From the NCBI RefSeq assembly GCF_000518785.1, contig NZ_JAEG01000009.1:124001-188000 (forward strand): a stretch of DNA of 64,000 nucleotides, read 5' to 3'. Position 1 is the first letter of the stretch; the number at the start of each line of letters is the position of its first letter. This DNA is from Paenirhizobium selenitireducens ATCC BAA-1503 (GTDB lineage Bacteria; Pseudomonadota; Alphaproteobacteria; Rhizobiales; Rhizobiaceae). This document shows, one piece after another, positions 8,427-17,555 of the stretch. The notes below the pieces were generated by a model. That model was not told where the DNA came from. It saw only the letters and a program-made list of their open reading frames with translations, and made no database searches. A program made the translations under genes and the position numbers.

Positions 8427-9857
8427 ATGGCAGTGAAATTCGGCACGAGCGGCCTGCGCGGGCTTTCCACGGAACTGGTCGGCAGCGTGTCTGCGCTCTA
8501 CGCCACGGCCTTTGCCCGGTTCCTGCTCGACCACAAGCTGGCCATCCCCGGCAGCCCGGTCGTCGTCGCCCAGGATTTCCGCCCATCGAGCCCGGAAATC
8601 GTCGCGACCGTCATGGCGGCGCTCAGACGCGCCGGCCTGAAGCCCATCGATTGCGGCCCGATCCCCACACCGGCACTGGCGCTTTATGGCGGCAAGATCG
8701 GCGCGGCGGGCATCATGGTGACCGGCTCGCACATCCCGGCCGACCGCAACGGCATCAAGTTCTACCGCCCGGGCGAAGAGATCACCAAGGCCGACGAAAC
8801 GGCGATCACCGCCCTTGCCGACGCGCTTTCCGACGATGCCGTCGCCAATCTGGTCGAAGCGGGGTCGGGCGAGAACCATGAACAGGCCGCGACCGGCCTC
8901 TTTCTCGCGCGCAACACGGCAGTGCTGCCGGCGGAGGCTCTCAAGGGCCTGCGTATCGGTATCTACCAGCACAGCACGGTTGCCCGCGACATGATGGTCA
9001 AGGTGTTCGAGTACTATGGCGCGACCGTCTTTCCGCTCGGCCGTTCCGAGCAGTTCATTCCCGTCGACACGGAGGCCGTCTCGGACGAGACGGTCCGGTT
9101 GATGGCCCACTGGACGGATGAGCTGTCGCTCGATGCGATCGTTTCGACGGACGGCGACGGCGATCGGCCGCTGGTGGCCGACGAACACGGCCAGCCGCTG
9201 CGCGGCGACTTTCTCGGCCTCATCGCCACCCGTTTCCTCGGGGCAAAGCTGGTGGCGACGCCGGTGACCTCCAATTCCGGCCTGGAGGCCGCCGGCGGCT
9301 TCGACGTGGTGCGCACGCGGGTGGGGTCGCCCTTCGTGATTGCGGCGATGGAGGAAGCGCTCGCCGCCGGCAAGGAGGGGGTCATCGGCTTCGAGGCCAA
9401 TGGCGGCCTGATGCTCGGCTCGGATTTTTCCGTGGGCACCGGCGTGCTCAAGGCGCTTCCGACGCGCGACAGTTTTCTGCCGGCCCTCGCCGTGCTCGGT
9501 ACGGCGGCCAAGGCCGGCCAGTCGCTCTCGGCGCTGGCAACAGCCTACAGCCTGCCGATCGCGCTCAGCGACCGGCTGGAGAATTTTGCCGTCGAACGCA
9601 GCGCGGCGCTGATGGCGCACCTCAGAGCCTCGGCGGACAATCTTAAGGGATTCGTCGCGCCGCTCGGCCAGGTCAAGTCGGTGAGCGACATCGACGGGCT
9701 GCGGATCACCCTTGCCGACGACAGCGTCGTTCACTTCCGCCCCTCGGGCAATGCGCCGGAAATGCGCTGTTATGTCGAGGCCACGGATCAGGCGGCGGCC
9801 GAAGCGCTGCTCGCCAAGGGGCTTGCGACGCTCGCCGCGTGGACGCCGACTGCCTAG
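8427..9857 (+). CDS. phosphomannomutase/phosphoglucomutase
   Basis: Alpha-D-phosphohexomutase, interconverting mannose-6-P and mannose-1-P (or the glucose equivalents) for nucleotide-sugar and polysaccharide synthesis. All four family motifs are present: TSGLRG at the N-terminus, the phosphoserine loop TGSHIP with Ser101, the Mg loop D242-G-D244-G-D246-R, and the sugar loop GFEANGG together with the phosphate loop RPSGNAPE. Length 476. Start at 8427 with AGGAG 9 bases upstream. The sequence resembles rhizobial NoeK/ManB phosphomannomutases. It converges on the glycerate kinase gene with a 4-base overlap. Confidence 0.9.
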   Translation: MAVKFGTSGLRGLSTELVGSVSALYATAFARFLLDHKLAIPGSPVVVAQDFRPSSPEIVATVMAALRRAGLKPIDCGPIPTPALALYGGKIGAAGIMVTGSHIPADRNGIKFYRPGEEITKADETAITALADALSDDAVANLVEAGSGENHEQAATGLFLARNTAVLPAEALKGLRIGIYQHSTVARDMMVKVFEYYGATVFPLGRSEQFIPVDTEAVSDETVRLMAHWTDELSLDAIVSTDGDGDRPLVADEHGQPLRGDFLGLIATRFLGAKLVATPVTSNSGLEAAGGFDVVRTRVGSPFVIAAMEEALAAGKEGVIGFEANGGLMLGSDFSVGTGVLKALPTRDSFLPALAVLGTAAKAGQSLSALATAYSLPIALSDRLENFAVERSAALMAHLRASADNLKGFVAPLGQVKSVSDIDGLRITLADDSVVHFRPSGNAPEMRCYVEATDQAAAEALLAKGLATLAAWTPTA

Positions 9858-11131
9858 TCGTCCGTCACCAGCATTGCGCGGAAATCATTGACATTGGTGC
9901 CAGTCGGGCCCGGAACGAACAGGCTGTCGGCAAGCGAGAAGGCCGACCAGGCATCATGACCGCCAAGCAACGCCCGCGGATCGCCGCCGGCCGCGCGGAT
10001 CCGTGCCGCCGTCATGCCGTCGGCGAAGGCGCCGGCATTGTTCTCCGAACCGTCAATGCCATCGGTATCGGCCGCGAGCGCATGAATGCCGGCGCTTCCG
10101 TCGATATCGAGGGCCAGCGACAGCAGGAGTTCGCTGTTTCTCCCGCCCTTGCCGTAGCGGTCGTTGGAGATCGTCACCGTCGTCTCGCCGCCGGAGAGGA
10201 TCACCACCGGCCGGGTGAAGGGCCGGTTCCGCTCCCTCACCTCCCGTGCGATCGCTGCATGCATGCGGCCAATGTCTCGGGCCTCGCCCTCGATGGCGTC
10301 GGAGAGGATCACGGCCGGGATGCCGAGTTCTTCCGCCTTGTGCGCGGCCGCCTCCAGCGAGACGCGGGCGGAGGCGATCACGTGGACCTCGTTACGGGCA
10401 AAGACCGGGTCTGTCGGATCCGGCGCGTCGGCGGCTTCGGTTTTCAGGTGGGCCATGACGGCGGAGGGGAGTTGCATTCCATATTCGGCGATGATCGCCA
10501 GCGCCTCCGCGGGGGAGGATTTCGACGGCACGGTCGGCCCCGAGGCGACGAAGGCTGGGTTGTCGCCCGGCACGTCGGAAACGATCAGGCTGACGACGCG
10601 GGCGGGCGCACAGGCTGCGGCCAGGCGCCCGCCCTTGATGCGCGAGACATGTTTTCTCACCACGTTCATCGCCGAGATCGGCGCGCCGGAGGCGAGCAGC
10701 GCCTTGTTGACGGCAATCTCGTCGGCAAGCGTCAGCCCGTTCGGCGGGGCAGGCAGCAGCGCCGAGCCACCGCCGGAGATCAGCGCCACGACGAGGTCGT
10801 CTTCGCTCAGGCCCTCGACCCTCTTCAACAGGGCATCCGACGCCCGCAATCCCGCCTCGTCCGGAACCGGATGCGCCGATTGCAGGACCGTGATGCGTTC
10901 GCATCGTTCGACCGGGCCGTGGCGCGCGACCACCAGTCCTTCGAGCGGACCGTCCCACAGCCGCTCGAAGGCGGCCGCCATCTGGCTTGCCGCCTTGCCG
11001 GCGCCGATGACGATGGTGCGGCCCTTGGGTTTTTCCGGAAGATGCGCCTTGATCGCCGCATAGGGATCGGCAGCAAGGACTGCCGCCTCGAAAAGCGATG
11101 TCAGGAAGGCGCGTGGGTCGGTCAGGGTCAC
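9854..11131 (-). CDS. glycerate 2-kinase (TtuD/GckA, MOFRL family)
   Basis: ATP-dependent kinase producing 2-phosphoglycerate from D-glycerate; older annotations call the family hydroxypyruvate reductase TtuD. The N-terminal half has the DUF4147 glycine-rich motif VIGAGKAASQM and ISGGGSALLPAP. The C-terminal half has the MOFRL-type LSGGETTVT, KGGRNSE and the TDGIDGSENNAGA loop. 425 residues. The start is a GTG at 11131 whose last bases overlap the stop of the Dabb gene (GTGA), indicating translational coupling. As last gene of the importer/GMC operon it could return a three-carbon acid product to glycolysis. Confidence 0.88.
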   Translation of the reverse strand: MTLTDPRAFLTSLFEAAVLAADPYAAIKAHLPEKPKGRTIVIGAGKAASQMAAAFERLWDGPLEGLVVARHGPVERCERITVLQSAHPVPDEAGLRASDALLKRVEGLSEDDLVVALISGGGSALLPAPPNGLTLADEIAVNKALLASGAPISAMNVVRKHVSRIKGGRLAAACAPARVVSLIVSDVPGDNPAFVASGPTVPSKSSPAEALAIIAEYGMQLPSAVMAHLKTEAADAPDPTDPVFARNEVHVIASARVSLEAAAHKAEELGIPAVILSDAIEGEARDIGRMHAAIAREVRERNRPFTRPVVILSGGETTVTISNDRYGKGGRNSELLLSLALDIDGSAGIHALAADTDGIDGSENNAGAFADGMTAARIRAAGGDPRALLGGHDAWSAFSLADSLFVPGPTGTNVNDFRAMLVTDD

Positions 11132-11454
11132 GAATTCTGGTCCGCTATCTCGATGTCATAGACCAGAATGCCGTCGAGGCCGCCGACGGCGTTGTCGACG
11201 ATCCTGGCGCCGGTCTTCTGGTGTTCCGGATCGGCAAGATAGGCGTCCCGCGCCGCCGGTCCATCGAAATCGACGACGAAGCCCTCACCATAGCCCTTGT
11301 CCATGCCGACCTCCGGGCTGACATTGTCGCCGATATGGGCAGCCAGAAAGCCGGGCAACCGCGATTTCAGCGCGGCGATCTCGGCGTAAATTTCTGCCTT
11401 GGCTTCCTTCGGCGTTTCGGGCTTGAAGCGGATGAAGACGCAGTGACGGATCAT
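11128..11454 (-). CDS. Dabb (stress-responsive alpha/beta-barrel) domain protein
   Basis: A 108-residue dimeric ferredoxin-like barrel protein of the Dabb family. The opening MIRHCVFIRFKPETP and the later VVDFDGPAARDAYLADPEH are typical (conserved H near residue 4 and the DPxH segment). Members bind small ligands or act as minor enzymes; the role here is unknown. It sits between a GMC flavoenzyme (8 bases upstream) and glycerate kinase (4-base overlap), so it belongs to the same transcript and presumably serves the same pathway. Confidence 0.85.
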   Translation of the reverse strand: MIRHCVFIRFKPETPKEAKAEIYAEIAALKSRLPGFLAAHIGDNVSPEVGMDKGYGEGFVVDFDGPAARDAYLADPEHQKTGARIVDNAVGGLDGILVYDIEIADQNS

Positions 11455-11462
11455 GAAAGGCC

Positions 11463-13118
11463 CTATCGGATGTTCGCCCGCGCCCGGGGGCGCTGGTCGT
11501 TACGTTCATGGGTGAAGACCGTCGGCGGCAGGGGGACGCGATCGCGGATGATGTCGGCGCCCTTTTCGCCCACCATGATGGTCGGGGCATTGGTATTGCA
11601 GGAGGGAACCCGCGGCATGACCGAACTGTCGCAGACACGAAGGCCCTCAAGGCCGCGCACCTTGAGGTCCAGTCCGACCACCGCCATGGCGTCGCTGCCC
11701 ATCTTGCAGGTGCCCACGGGGTGGTGGTCGGTCTTGGCGTTGGCGCAGCCGTAGTCGAACAGTTCTTCGTCGGTCATGACCTTCGGACCGGGCAGCCGCT
11801 CGGCCATGATGTAAGGCTTCAGCGCCGCTTGCTGGAAGATCTCGCGGGCGATCTTCAGCCCCTCGATCGACATCTTGCGATCGTGCGGATCCTCCCAGTA
11901 GTTCGGGTCGATCAACGGCGCGGCCGCGGGATCGGACGAGGAGAGACGCACCGTGCCGCGCGAGCGCGGATGGAGATAGGCGGAATTGAGCGTCACGCCG
12001 GCATTCTTCAGCTTCTCGACGCCTGCTTCGATGCCAGAGCCGAGACCGAGATGGAACTGGATGTCCGGCGAGCGCGCCTGCGGATCGGCATACCAGAAGC
12101 CACCCGTCTCGAAGAGCGAAGAGGCGACCGGCCCGGTGCGGAAGAGCACATATTCGATGCCGGCCCATAGCGTACGATGCAGTTTCGCCACCCCGTCATA
12201 GGTATGATCGCCGGTGCATTCGGAAATGACGAAGAGGTCGAGGTGGTCCTGCATGTTGGAGCCGACGCCCGGCAGGTCGTGCCGGACTTCGACGCCCACC
12301 GACTTCAGGTGATCGGCCGGGCCGATGCCCGATTGCAGCAGCAGTTTCGGCGAGCCGATCGCGCCGGAGGAAACCAGCACCTCCCGCTCGGCGCGGATCG
12401 TCTCGACACCCCGGCCGGTGACCACTTCCACGCCGACGGCGCGCGTGCCTTCGAGCATGATACGGGCGACGCGGGCGCCGGTGCGGATCGTCAGGTTCTC
12501 GCGATCCTTGATCGGCGACAGATAGGCGAGCGAGGCGGAAGAGCGGCGGCGGTTGCGCTGGGTGAGCTGGTAGAAGCCGACGCCGGCCTGCTGCTTTCCA
12601 TTGAAGTCATGATTGTATGGGATGCCGAGTTCCTGGCCGGCGCGGATATAGGCGTCGCAGATCGGCAGCGCCGAGACCGGCATGGAGACGCCGAGCGGGC
12701 CACCATAGGAATGGTAGTCGTCGGCAAAACGCTGGTTGTCCTCGGCCCGCTTGAAATAGGGCAGGACCGAGCGATAGTCCCAGCCCTCGCAACCGTCCTC
12801 GGAGGCCCAGAGATCGTAGTCGGCGGCATTGCCGCGGGTATAGAGCTGGGCGTTGATCGAGGAGCCGCCGCCGATCACCTTGGCCTGGGTATAGCGCAGT
12901 ACGCGGCCCTTCATATGCTTCTGCGGCACGGTTTCCCAACCCCAGCTGGCGACGCCCTTGGTCATCTTGGCAAAGCCCGCCGGCATGTGGAACAGCGGAT
13001 TCCAGTCCCCGCCGCCCGCCTCCAGCAGCAGAACCTTGACGTCCGGGTCCTCGGACAGCCGGTTGGCGAGCACGCAGCCGGCCGGACCGGCGCCGGTGAT
13101 GATGTAGTCGTAGGTCAT
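11463..13118 (-). CDS. GMC-family flavin oxidoreductase (choline dehydrogenase-like)
   Basis: FAD-dependent alcohol dehydrogenase of the glucose-methanol-choline family. The N-terminal FAD fold is IITGAGPAGCVLANRL with the acidic LLLEAGG after it. GMC signature 1 lies around KVIGGGSSINAQLYTRG and signature 2 in GAIGSPKLLLQSGIG. The C-terminal catalytic pair is the His in DHHPVGTCKMG and the Asn in CNTNAPT. 551 residues, slightly longer than average because of a basic tail. No signal peptide. The true alcohol is unknown; its operon with an ABC sugar importer argues for a sugar or polyol derivative rather than choline. Confidence 0.88.
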   Translation of the reverse strand: MTYDYIITGAGPAGCVLANRLSEDPDVKVLLLEAGGGDWNPLFHMPAGFAKMTKGVASWGWETVPQKHMKGRVLRYTQAKVIGGGSSINAQLYTRGNAADYDLWASEDGCEGWDYRSVLPYFKRAEDNQRFADDYHSYGGPLGVSMPVSALPICDAYIRAGQELGIPYNHDFNGKQQAGVGFYQLTQRNRRRSSASLAYLSPIKDRENLTIRTGARVARIMLEGTRAVGVEVVTGRGVETIRAEREVLVSSGAIGSPKLLLQSGIGPADHLKSVGVEVRHDLPGVGSNMQDHLDLFVISECTGDHTYDGVAKLHRTLWAGIEYVLFRTGPVASSLFETGGFWYADPQARSPDIQFHLGLGSGIEAGVEKLKNAGVTLNSAYLHPRSRGTVRLSSSDPAAAPLIDPNYWEDPHDRKMSIEGLKIAREIFQQAALKPYIMAERLPGPKVMTDEELFDYGCANAKTDHHPVGTCKMGSDAMAVVGLDLKVRGLEGLRVCDSSVMPRVPSCNTNAPTIMVGEKGADIIRDRVPLPPTVFTHERNDQRPRARANIR

Positions 13119-13141
13119 CGCATCTTCCTCAAGTCATTCGT

Positions 13142-13264
13142 CCACCCTCCCCTTGAGGGGGAGGGTCGGCACGCAGTGCCGGGGTGGGGTGAACGCACAC
13201 GCAATCGGCCGGTCACCCCCACCCGCGGCGACGCCGCGACCTCCCCCCTCAAGGGGGAGGTAAA
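13142..13264. repeat. rhizobial palindromic intergenic element
   Basis: The gap between two operon genes is filled by an element with mirrored ends: CCCTCCCCTTGAGGGGGAGGG on the left side and CCTCCCCCCTCAAGGGGGAGG on the right, each itself a palindrome, plus inner GGCAC/GTGCC and GGGGTGGGG/CACCCCCACCC arms. It resembles the mosaic palindromic elements (RIME type) scattered in Rhizobiaceae genomes. It could fold in the mRNA and stabilise or attenuate the transcript. Confidence 0.7.
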
Positions 13265-13265
13265 A

Positions 13266-14039
13266 TCACAGCCTTCCGATCGACAGCCCGCCATCGAGAT
13301 CGATCACCGAGCCGGTGGCGAAGGCAAAACGGCCGGAGGCAAGCGCCGAGACCACGCCGCCGATGTCGTCCGGTTCGCCCCAGCGCTTCATCGGCACCAG
13401 GCCGTCCGCGATCAGCGCGTCATACTTGCCGGCAACGCCCGCGGTCATGTCGGTGCGGATGATGCCGGGGCGGATCTCGAAAACGCCGATGCCCTTTTCC
13501 GCAAGATAGAGGGCGAGCCCCTTGCTGAAGGCCGAAAGCCCGGCCTTGCTCATGCAGTAGTCGAGGCGCTCCGGTGAACTGAGCTCCGCCGAGACGGAGG
13601 TGATGTTGACGATCGCGCGCGCCGCGGCAGGTGCCGCCTGCGCCAGCATGGCCTTCAGCACCGCCTGGGTGAAGAACACGGTTCCGCGCAGGTTGGTGGC
13701 GATGATGCGGTCGAAATTCTCCGGCGTCAGCCCGAGGAAATCGCCGCGTACGACCGAGCCCATGCCGGCATTGTTGACGAGGCAGTCGATCCGGCCGAAA
13801 CGCGCCATGATCTTCTCCACCGTCGTCGCATGGCCAGCGACCTCGGCGAGGTCGGCCTCGAAATAGGCGGCCTCGACGCCCCGCGTTTCGAGATCGGCCA
13901 GCACGCCGTCTTCGGCGGCAAGTGGCCCGAGGCCGGTGACGGCAAGGTCGAAGCCATCGGCGGCCAGCGCCCGGGCAATGCCGAGGCCGATGCCGCGCCG
14001 GCCGCCGGTGACGATCGCAAGAGGACGGGAACGGGTCAT
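13266..14039 (-). CDS. short-chain dehydrogenase/reductase (FabG-like)
   Basis: NAD(P)-dependent oxidoreductase, 257 residues. The cofactor loop is VTGGRRGIGLGIA, followed by NNAGMGS. The catalytic triad is the Ser in NITSVSAE, with Tyr and Lys in DYCMSKAG, and the end LDGGLSIGRL is typical. The start overlaps the stop of the preceding GMC gene (ATGA), so the two are translationally coupled. FabG-like genes in sugar-transport operons usually oxidise a sugar or sugar acid rather than make fatty acids. That role is inferred from context. Confidence 0.88.
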   Translation of the reverse strand: MTRSRPLAIVTGGRRGIGLGIARALAADGFDLAVTGLGPLAAEDGVLADLETRGVEAAYFEADLAEVAGHATTVEKIMARFGRIDCLVNNAGMGSVVRGDFLGLTPENFDRIIATNLRGTVFFTQAVLKAMLAQAAPAAARAIVNITSVSAELSSPERLDYCMSKAGLSAFSKGLALYLAEKGIGVFEIRPGIIRTDMTAGVAGKYDALIADGLVPMKRWGEPDDIGGVVSALASGRFAFATGSVIDLDGGLSIGRL

Positions 14040-15544
14040 GCGGCAAGGTCCTCCCTGCGGATATGCGCCGCGACGCGCAGCGCCTGGGCGGCAACCGTCA
14101 ATGCCGGATTGACGGCGGCGGACGTCGGCAGGCAGGCTGCATCGACGACGAAGAGGTTGGGATGATCGTAAGCCCGGCACCAGACGTCGAGCGGTGCGGT
14201 CGCCGGATCATCGCCGATGCGCACCGTGCCGCACTGATGCGAGGGCGTGCGCTTGTCGAAGGGGCGCGACAGCACGATCGGGAAGCCGGCAGCCTTCAGG
14301 GCGCGTTTCAGATGGGCGACGAGATCAAGATGGGCGTCCCAGTTGGTGCGGTGCCATTTGAGGATGATCCGGTCACCATCGACCATGACGCGGCTCTCCG
14401 GATGGGGAATGTCCTCGCTCATGGCGTAGAAGTCGATCGCGTGGCGCGACACGCGGTCCAGCAGCCATTCCGGCACTTTGGGCATGTTGGCCTTGAGGAT
14501 CTGGCCGGAGACGCGGCCGAGCAGCTGGACATTGCCGAGCGGCGCCCCGCCCTTGCCATCCGAGAGATAGAAATCGTTAAAGCCGAAGGTCTTCTGGTAG
14601 ATCGATGTGTTGCGGTAGAAGGGCGAGAGCGCCAGCACGGCGCTCGAATTGTGGTTCATGAAGTTGCGGCCGACCTGGTCGGAAGAGTTCGCCAGACCAC
14701 GCGGATGGCGATCATTCGCCGAACGCAGCAGAAGGGCCGCCGACTGCACGGCGCCGGCCGAAAGAATGACGAGGCGGGGCGCGATCCGTTCCGCGACGCC
14801 GTCGCGCAGCACATGCACGGCGACGATGCGGCGGCCATCCTCGGAGGTTTCGAGCCGCGTGACGCGCGAGCGGACCTGCAACGTGACATTGGCATGCTGG
14901 AGCGCCGTGGCCAGCGCCGTCGTCTCGGCGTCCATCTTGCCGTCCTGGGCGTTCGGATGCGCGTCCCAGGGGGTCTTCGCCTTGGCGAGCCAGCGGTCGA
15001 GATCGAGGCCGAGCGGTAGGGAATAAGGATGCAGGCCGTTCTCTTTCAGCTTCCGGCGTATCGCGGCGATGGCCGGTTCGTCCGGCACGGGTGGAAAGGC
15101 ATAAGGCGCCGAATGTGCGGGCTCGGTCGGATCCTCGCCGAGCGCACCATGCACCTGGTAGAGCCGCTCCGCCTCGGTGTACCAGGGCTCCAGCTCCTCG
15201 TAGGGGAAGGGCCAGGCCGGCGAGACGCCTTCGCGATGCTTCATCTCGGCAAAATCCTCGGCGCGGTAGCGCACCAGGACCGCACCGTAGAATTTCGAAT
15301 TGCCGCCGACATTGTAGTAGTTGCCGGGATTGAAGGCCGTGCCGTCGGCCTCGTACCACATCTCCTTCGGGCGGAAATGCCCGCGCTGGAAGATCGCCCG
15401 CTGGTCGCGGTTTTCCGGCCGGTCGGCGATATGATCGCCGGCCTCGAGGATCAGGATCCTGGCGCCGGACGGCGCGAGCCCCGCGGCAACCGTCGAGCCG
15501 CCGATCCCCGAGCCGATGATGACGATGTCGGGCGTCGTTGTCAT
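14036..15544 (-). CDS. GMC-family flavin oxidoreductase (second, divergent type)
   Basis: FAD-dependent oxidoreductase, 502 residues, with IIGSGIGGSTVAAGLAP and LILEAGDHI for FAD binding. The C-terminal His is in PSHQCGTVRIG and the Asn in AVNPALTVAA, which form the usual GMC active-site pair. It is distinct from the GMC enzyme at 11463-13118: shorter, with an NPALT rather than TNAPT motif, closer to sugar and sugar-alcohol oxidases of this superfamily. No secretion signal, so cytosolic. It starts 8 bases after the ABC ATPase gene and overlaps the SDR start. Substrate unknown; likely the imported sugar or a derivative. Confidence 0.87.
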   Translation of the reverse strand: MTTTPDIVIIGSGIGGSTVAAGLAPSGARILILEAGDHIADRPENRDQRAIFQRGHFRPKEMWYEADGTAFNPGNYYNVGGNSKFYGAVLVRYRAEDFAEMKHREGVSPAWPFPYEELEPWYTEAERLYQVHGALGEDPTEPAHSAPYAFPPVPDEPAIAAIRRKLKENGLHPYSLPLGLDLDRWLAKAKTPWDAHPNAQDGKMDAETTALATALQHANVTLQVRSRVTRLETSEDGRRIVAVHVLRDGVAERIAPRLVILSAGAVQSAALLLRSANDRHPRGLANSSDQVGRNFMNHNSSAVLALSPFYRNTSIYQKTFGFNDFYLSDGKGGAPLGNVQLLGRVSGQILKANMPKVPEWLLDRVSRHAIDFYAMSEDIPHPESRVMVDGDRIILKWHRTNWDAHLDLVAHLKRALKAAGFPIVLSRPFDKRTPSHQCGTVRIGDDPATAPLDVWCRAYDHPNLFVVDAACLPTSAAVNPALTVAAQALRVAAHIRREDLAA

Positions 15545-15552
15545 GGCTGTAC

Positions 15553-16668
15553 TCAGGCGATCCGGCTTTGCGTCTTCGGATCGAAGAAGACCGCCTTGTC
15601 GAGATTGAAGGCGAGCTTGGCCGTCTGGCCGGCGACGATGCGGGCATCGGCCCGAAGGCGCGCGACGACTTCCTTGCCGCCGAGCTTGGTGACGGCGAAA
15701 GTATCCGAGCCGGCGGGTTCGACCACCTCGATCAGGCACTCGCCTTCGACCAGCGTCCGGGCATTGCGGTCGGAACCGTCCGGGTCCGTCAGCGCCTCGG
15801 GACGGATGCCGAACACGACGTCGCGGCCGGCATGGGCGGCGAGCGCCGCCTTGTCGACGGCAAGCGGCAGGGACAGCGGCGTGCTGCCCGGGCGGTCGAG
15901 CGTGATCGCCAGACCGCCTGCCCCGTTCTCGACCCTGGCGGTCAAGAGATTCATCGCCGGAGATCCCATGAAATCGGCGACGAACATGTTGGCGGGGTTG
16001 TTGTAGATTTCCGCCGGGGAGCCGAACTGCTGCAGCACGCCATCCTTCAGCACGGCGATCTTGGTCGCCAGCGTCATCGCCTCGATCTGGTCATGCGTGA
16101 CGTAGACGATGGTGGTCTTCATGCGGGCGTGCAGGCGCTTGATCTCGGTGCGCATATCGACGCGCAGCTTGGCATCGAGGTTGGATAGCGGCTCGTCGAA
16201 CAGGAAGACCTGCGGATTGCGCACCAGGGCGCGGCCCATCGCGACGCGCTGGCGCTGGCCGCCCGACAGCTGGCTCGGCTTGCGGTCGAGCAGATGGCCG
16301 ATCTGCAGCATCTCGGCCACGCCGGCGATCGCCTTTTCGCGCTCTTCCTTCGGAACCTTGCGGATCTCCATGCCGAAGGCGATGTTTCCGGCCACCGTCA
16401 TGTTCGGGTAGAGCGCGTAGGACTGGAACACCATGGCGATGTCGCGTTTCGACGGCGGCAGGCCGGCGACGTTGCGGCCATTGATCGAGATTTCGCCCGA
16501 CGTGATCGGCTCCAGCCCGGCAATCGTATTGAGCAGGGTCGACTTGCCGCAACCGGACGGGCCGACCAGTACGAGGAAGCCGCCCTCCTCGATCTCGAGA
16601 TTGATGTCCTTCAGGATTTCGAGCGCGCCGTAGGACTTGCGGAGGTGAGAAATCTGCAGAAACGACAT
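15553..16668 (-). CDS. carbohydrate ABC transporter ATP-binding protein (UgpC/MsmK type)
   Basis: ATPase subunit of a CUT1 sugar importer. Walker A is GPSGCGKST, the signature LSGGQRQR and Walker B VFLFDEPLSNLD, followed by a switch His in VTHDQ. A C-terminal regulatory OB-type domain spans roughly residues 240-371 (VFGIRPEAL). Length 371. The start at 16668 gives MSFLQIS; the longer frame upstream is a shadow of the permease gene. It lies 5 bases after the second permease and 8 bases before the GMC gene. Confidence 0.92.
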   Translation of the reverse strand: MSFLQISHLRKSYGALEILKDINLEIEEGGFLVLVGPSGCGKSTLLNTIAGLEPITSGEISINGRNVAGLPPSKRDIAMVFQSYALYPNMTVAGNIAFGMEIRKVPKEEREKAIAGVAEMLQIGHLLDRKPSQLSGGQRQRVAMGRALVRNPQVFLFDEPLSNLDAKLRVDMRTEIKRLHARMKTTIVYVTHDQIEAMTLATKIAVLKDGVLQQFGSPAEIYNNPANMFVADFMGSPAMNLLTARVENGAGGLAITLDRPGSTPLSLPLAVDKAALAAHAGRDVVFGIRPEALTDPDGSDRNARTLVEGECLIEVVEPAGSDTFAVTKLGGKEVVARLRADARIVAGQTAKLAFNLDKAVFFDPKTQSRIA

Positions 16669-16673
16669 GATGG

Positions 16674-17555
16674 TTATCCTTTCACGGCGCCGGACATCAG
16701 GCCGCGCACGAAATATCGCCCGGAAACGATATAGACGATGAGGGTGGGCAGGGCGGCGAGGATCGCGCCCGCGAAGTGGACATTGTATTCCTTGACCCCG
16801 GTCGAGGACGAAACGAGGTTGTTGAGCGCAACCGTCATCGGCGTCGAGGAGGCGCCGGAGAACGAGGCGCCGAACAGGAAGTCGTTCCAGATATTGGTGA
16901 ACTGCCAGATGACCGAGACGACGATGATCGGACCGGAGGACGGCAGGAGAATGCGGCGGAAGATCTGGAAGAAGCTCGCGCCGTCGATCTGCGCCGCCCG
17001 CACCAGTTCGGTCGGGAAGGCCTCGTAATAGTTGCGGAAATAGAGCGTGGTGAAGCCGAGGCCGTAGATCACATGCACCATGATCAGGCCCCAGATCGAA
17101 CCGGCGAGGCCCAGGATGCCGAGGATGCGGGCCATCGGGATCAGCACGATCTGGAACGGGATGAAGCAGGACAAGAGCAGCAGCCCGAAGAAGACGTTGG
17201 AGCCCGGGAAGCGCCACTTGGTCAGCACATAACCGTTGAGCGCGCCGATGATGGTCGAGATCGCCACGGCCGGCACGACCATCAGGATCGAGTTGATAAA
17301 GAAGGGCTTGAGGCCCGTCGGCTGGACGCCGATCTGCGCGGTCGACCAGGCCGATAGCCAGGGCTCGATCGTCCAGACCTTCGGCAGGTTGAGCATGCCG
17401 CCCTGGCGGATCTCCTCCAGGGGCTTCAGCGAATTCACCACCATCACGTAGAGCGGCAGCATGTAGTAGACGGCGAACAGGATCAGCGCCGTGTAGATCA
17501 GCGCCCGCGTCAGGCGGCCGTGCGAGATGACATTGTCGGGGCTCGACGCGCTCAT
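16674..17555 (-). CDS. carbohydrate ABC transporter permease (MalG-like)
   Basis: Inner-membrane permease with six predicted helices, 293 residues. The EAA loop contacting the ATPase is ELVRAAQIDGASFFQIFRRI. It has the MalG/GtsC pattern, starting with LIYTALILFAVYYMLPLYVM. Its start shares one base with the stop of the upstream permease. Glucose/mannose-type importers (GtsABC) are the closest resemblance, but the substrate cannot be fixed from sequence. Confidence 0.9.
   Translation of the reverse strand: MSASSPDNVISHGRLTRALIYTALILFAVYYMLPLYVMVVNSLKPLEEIRQGGMLNLPKVWTIEPWLSAWSTAQIGVQPTGLKPFFINSILMVVPAVAISTIIGALNGYVLTKWRFPGSNVFFGLLLLSCFIPFQIVLIPMARILGILGLAGSIWGLIMVHVIYGLGFTTLYFRNYYEAFPTELVRAAQIDGASFFQIFRRILLPSSGPIIVVSVIWQFTNIWNDFLFGASFSGASSTPMTVALNNLVSSSTGVKEYNVHFAGAILAALPTLIVYIVSGRYFVRGLMSGAVKG

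Noticed and set aside
13142..13264. The stacked palindromes read as a CRISPR-like array
   Set aside because: There are no regular direct repeats or spacers; the structure is a two-ended palindromic element.
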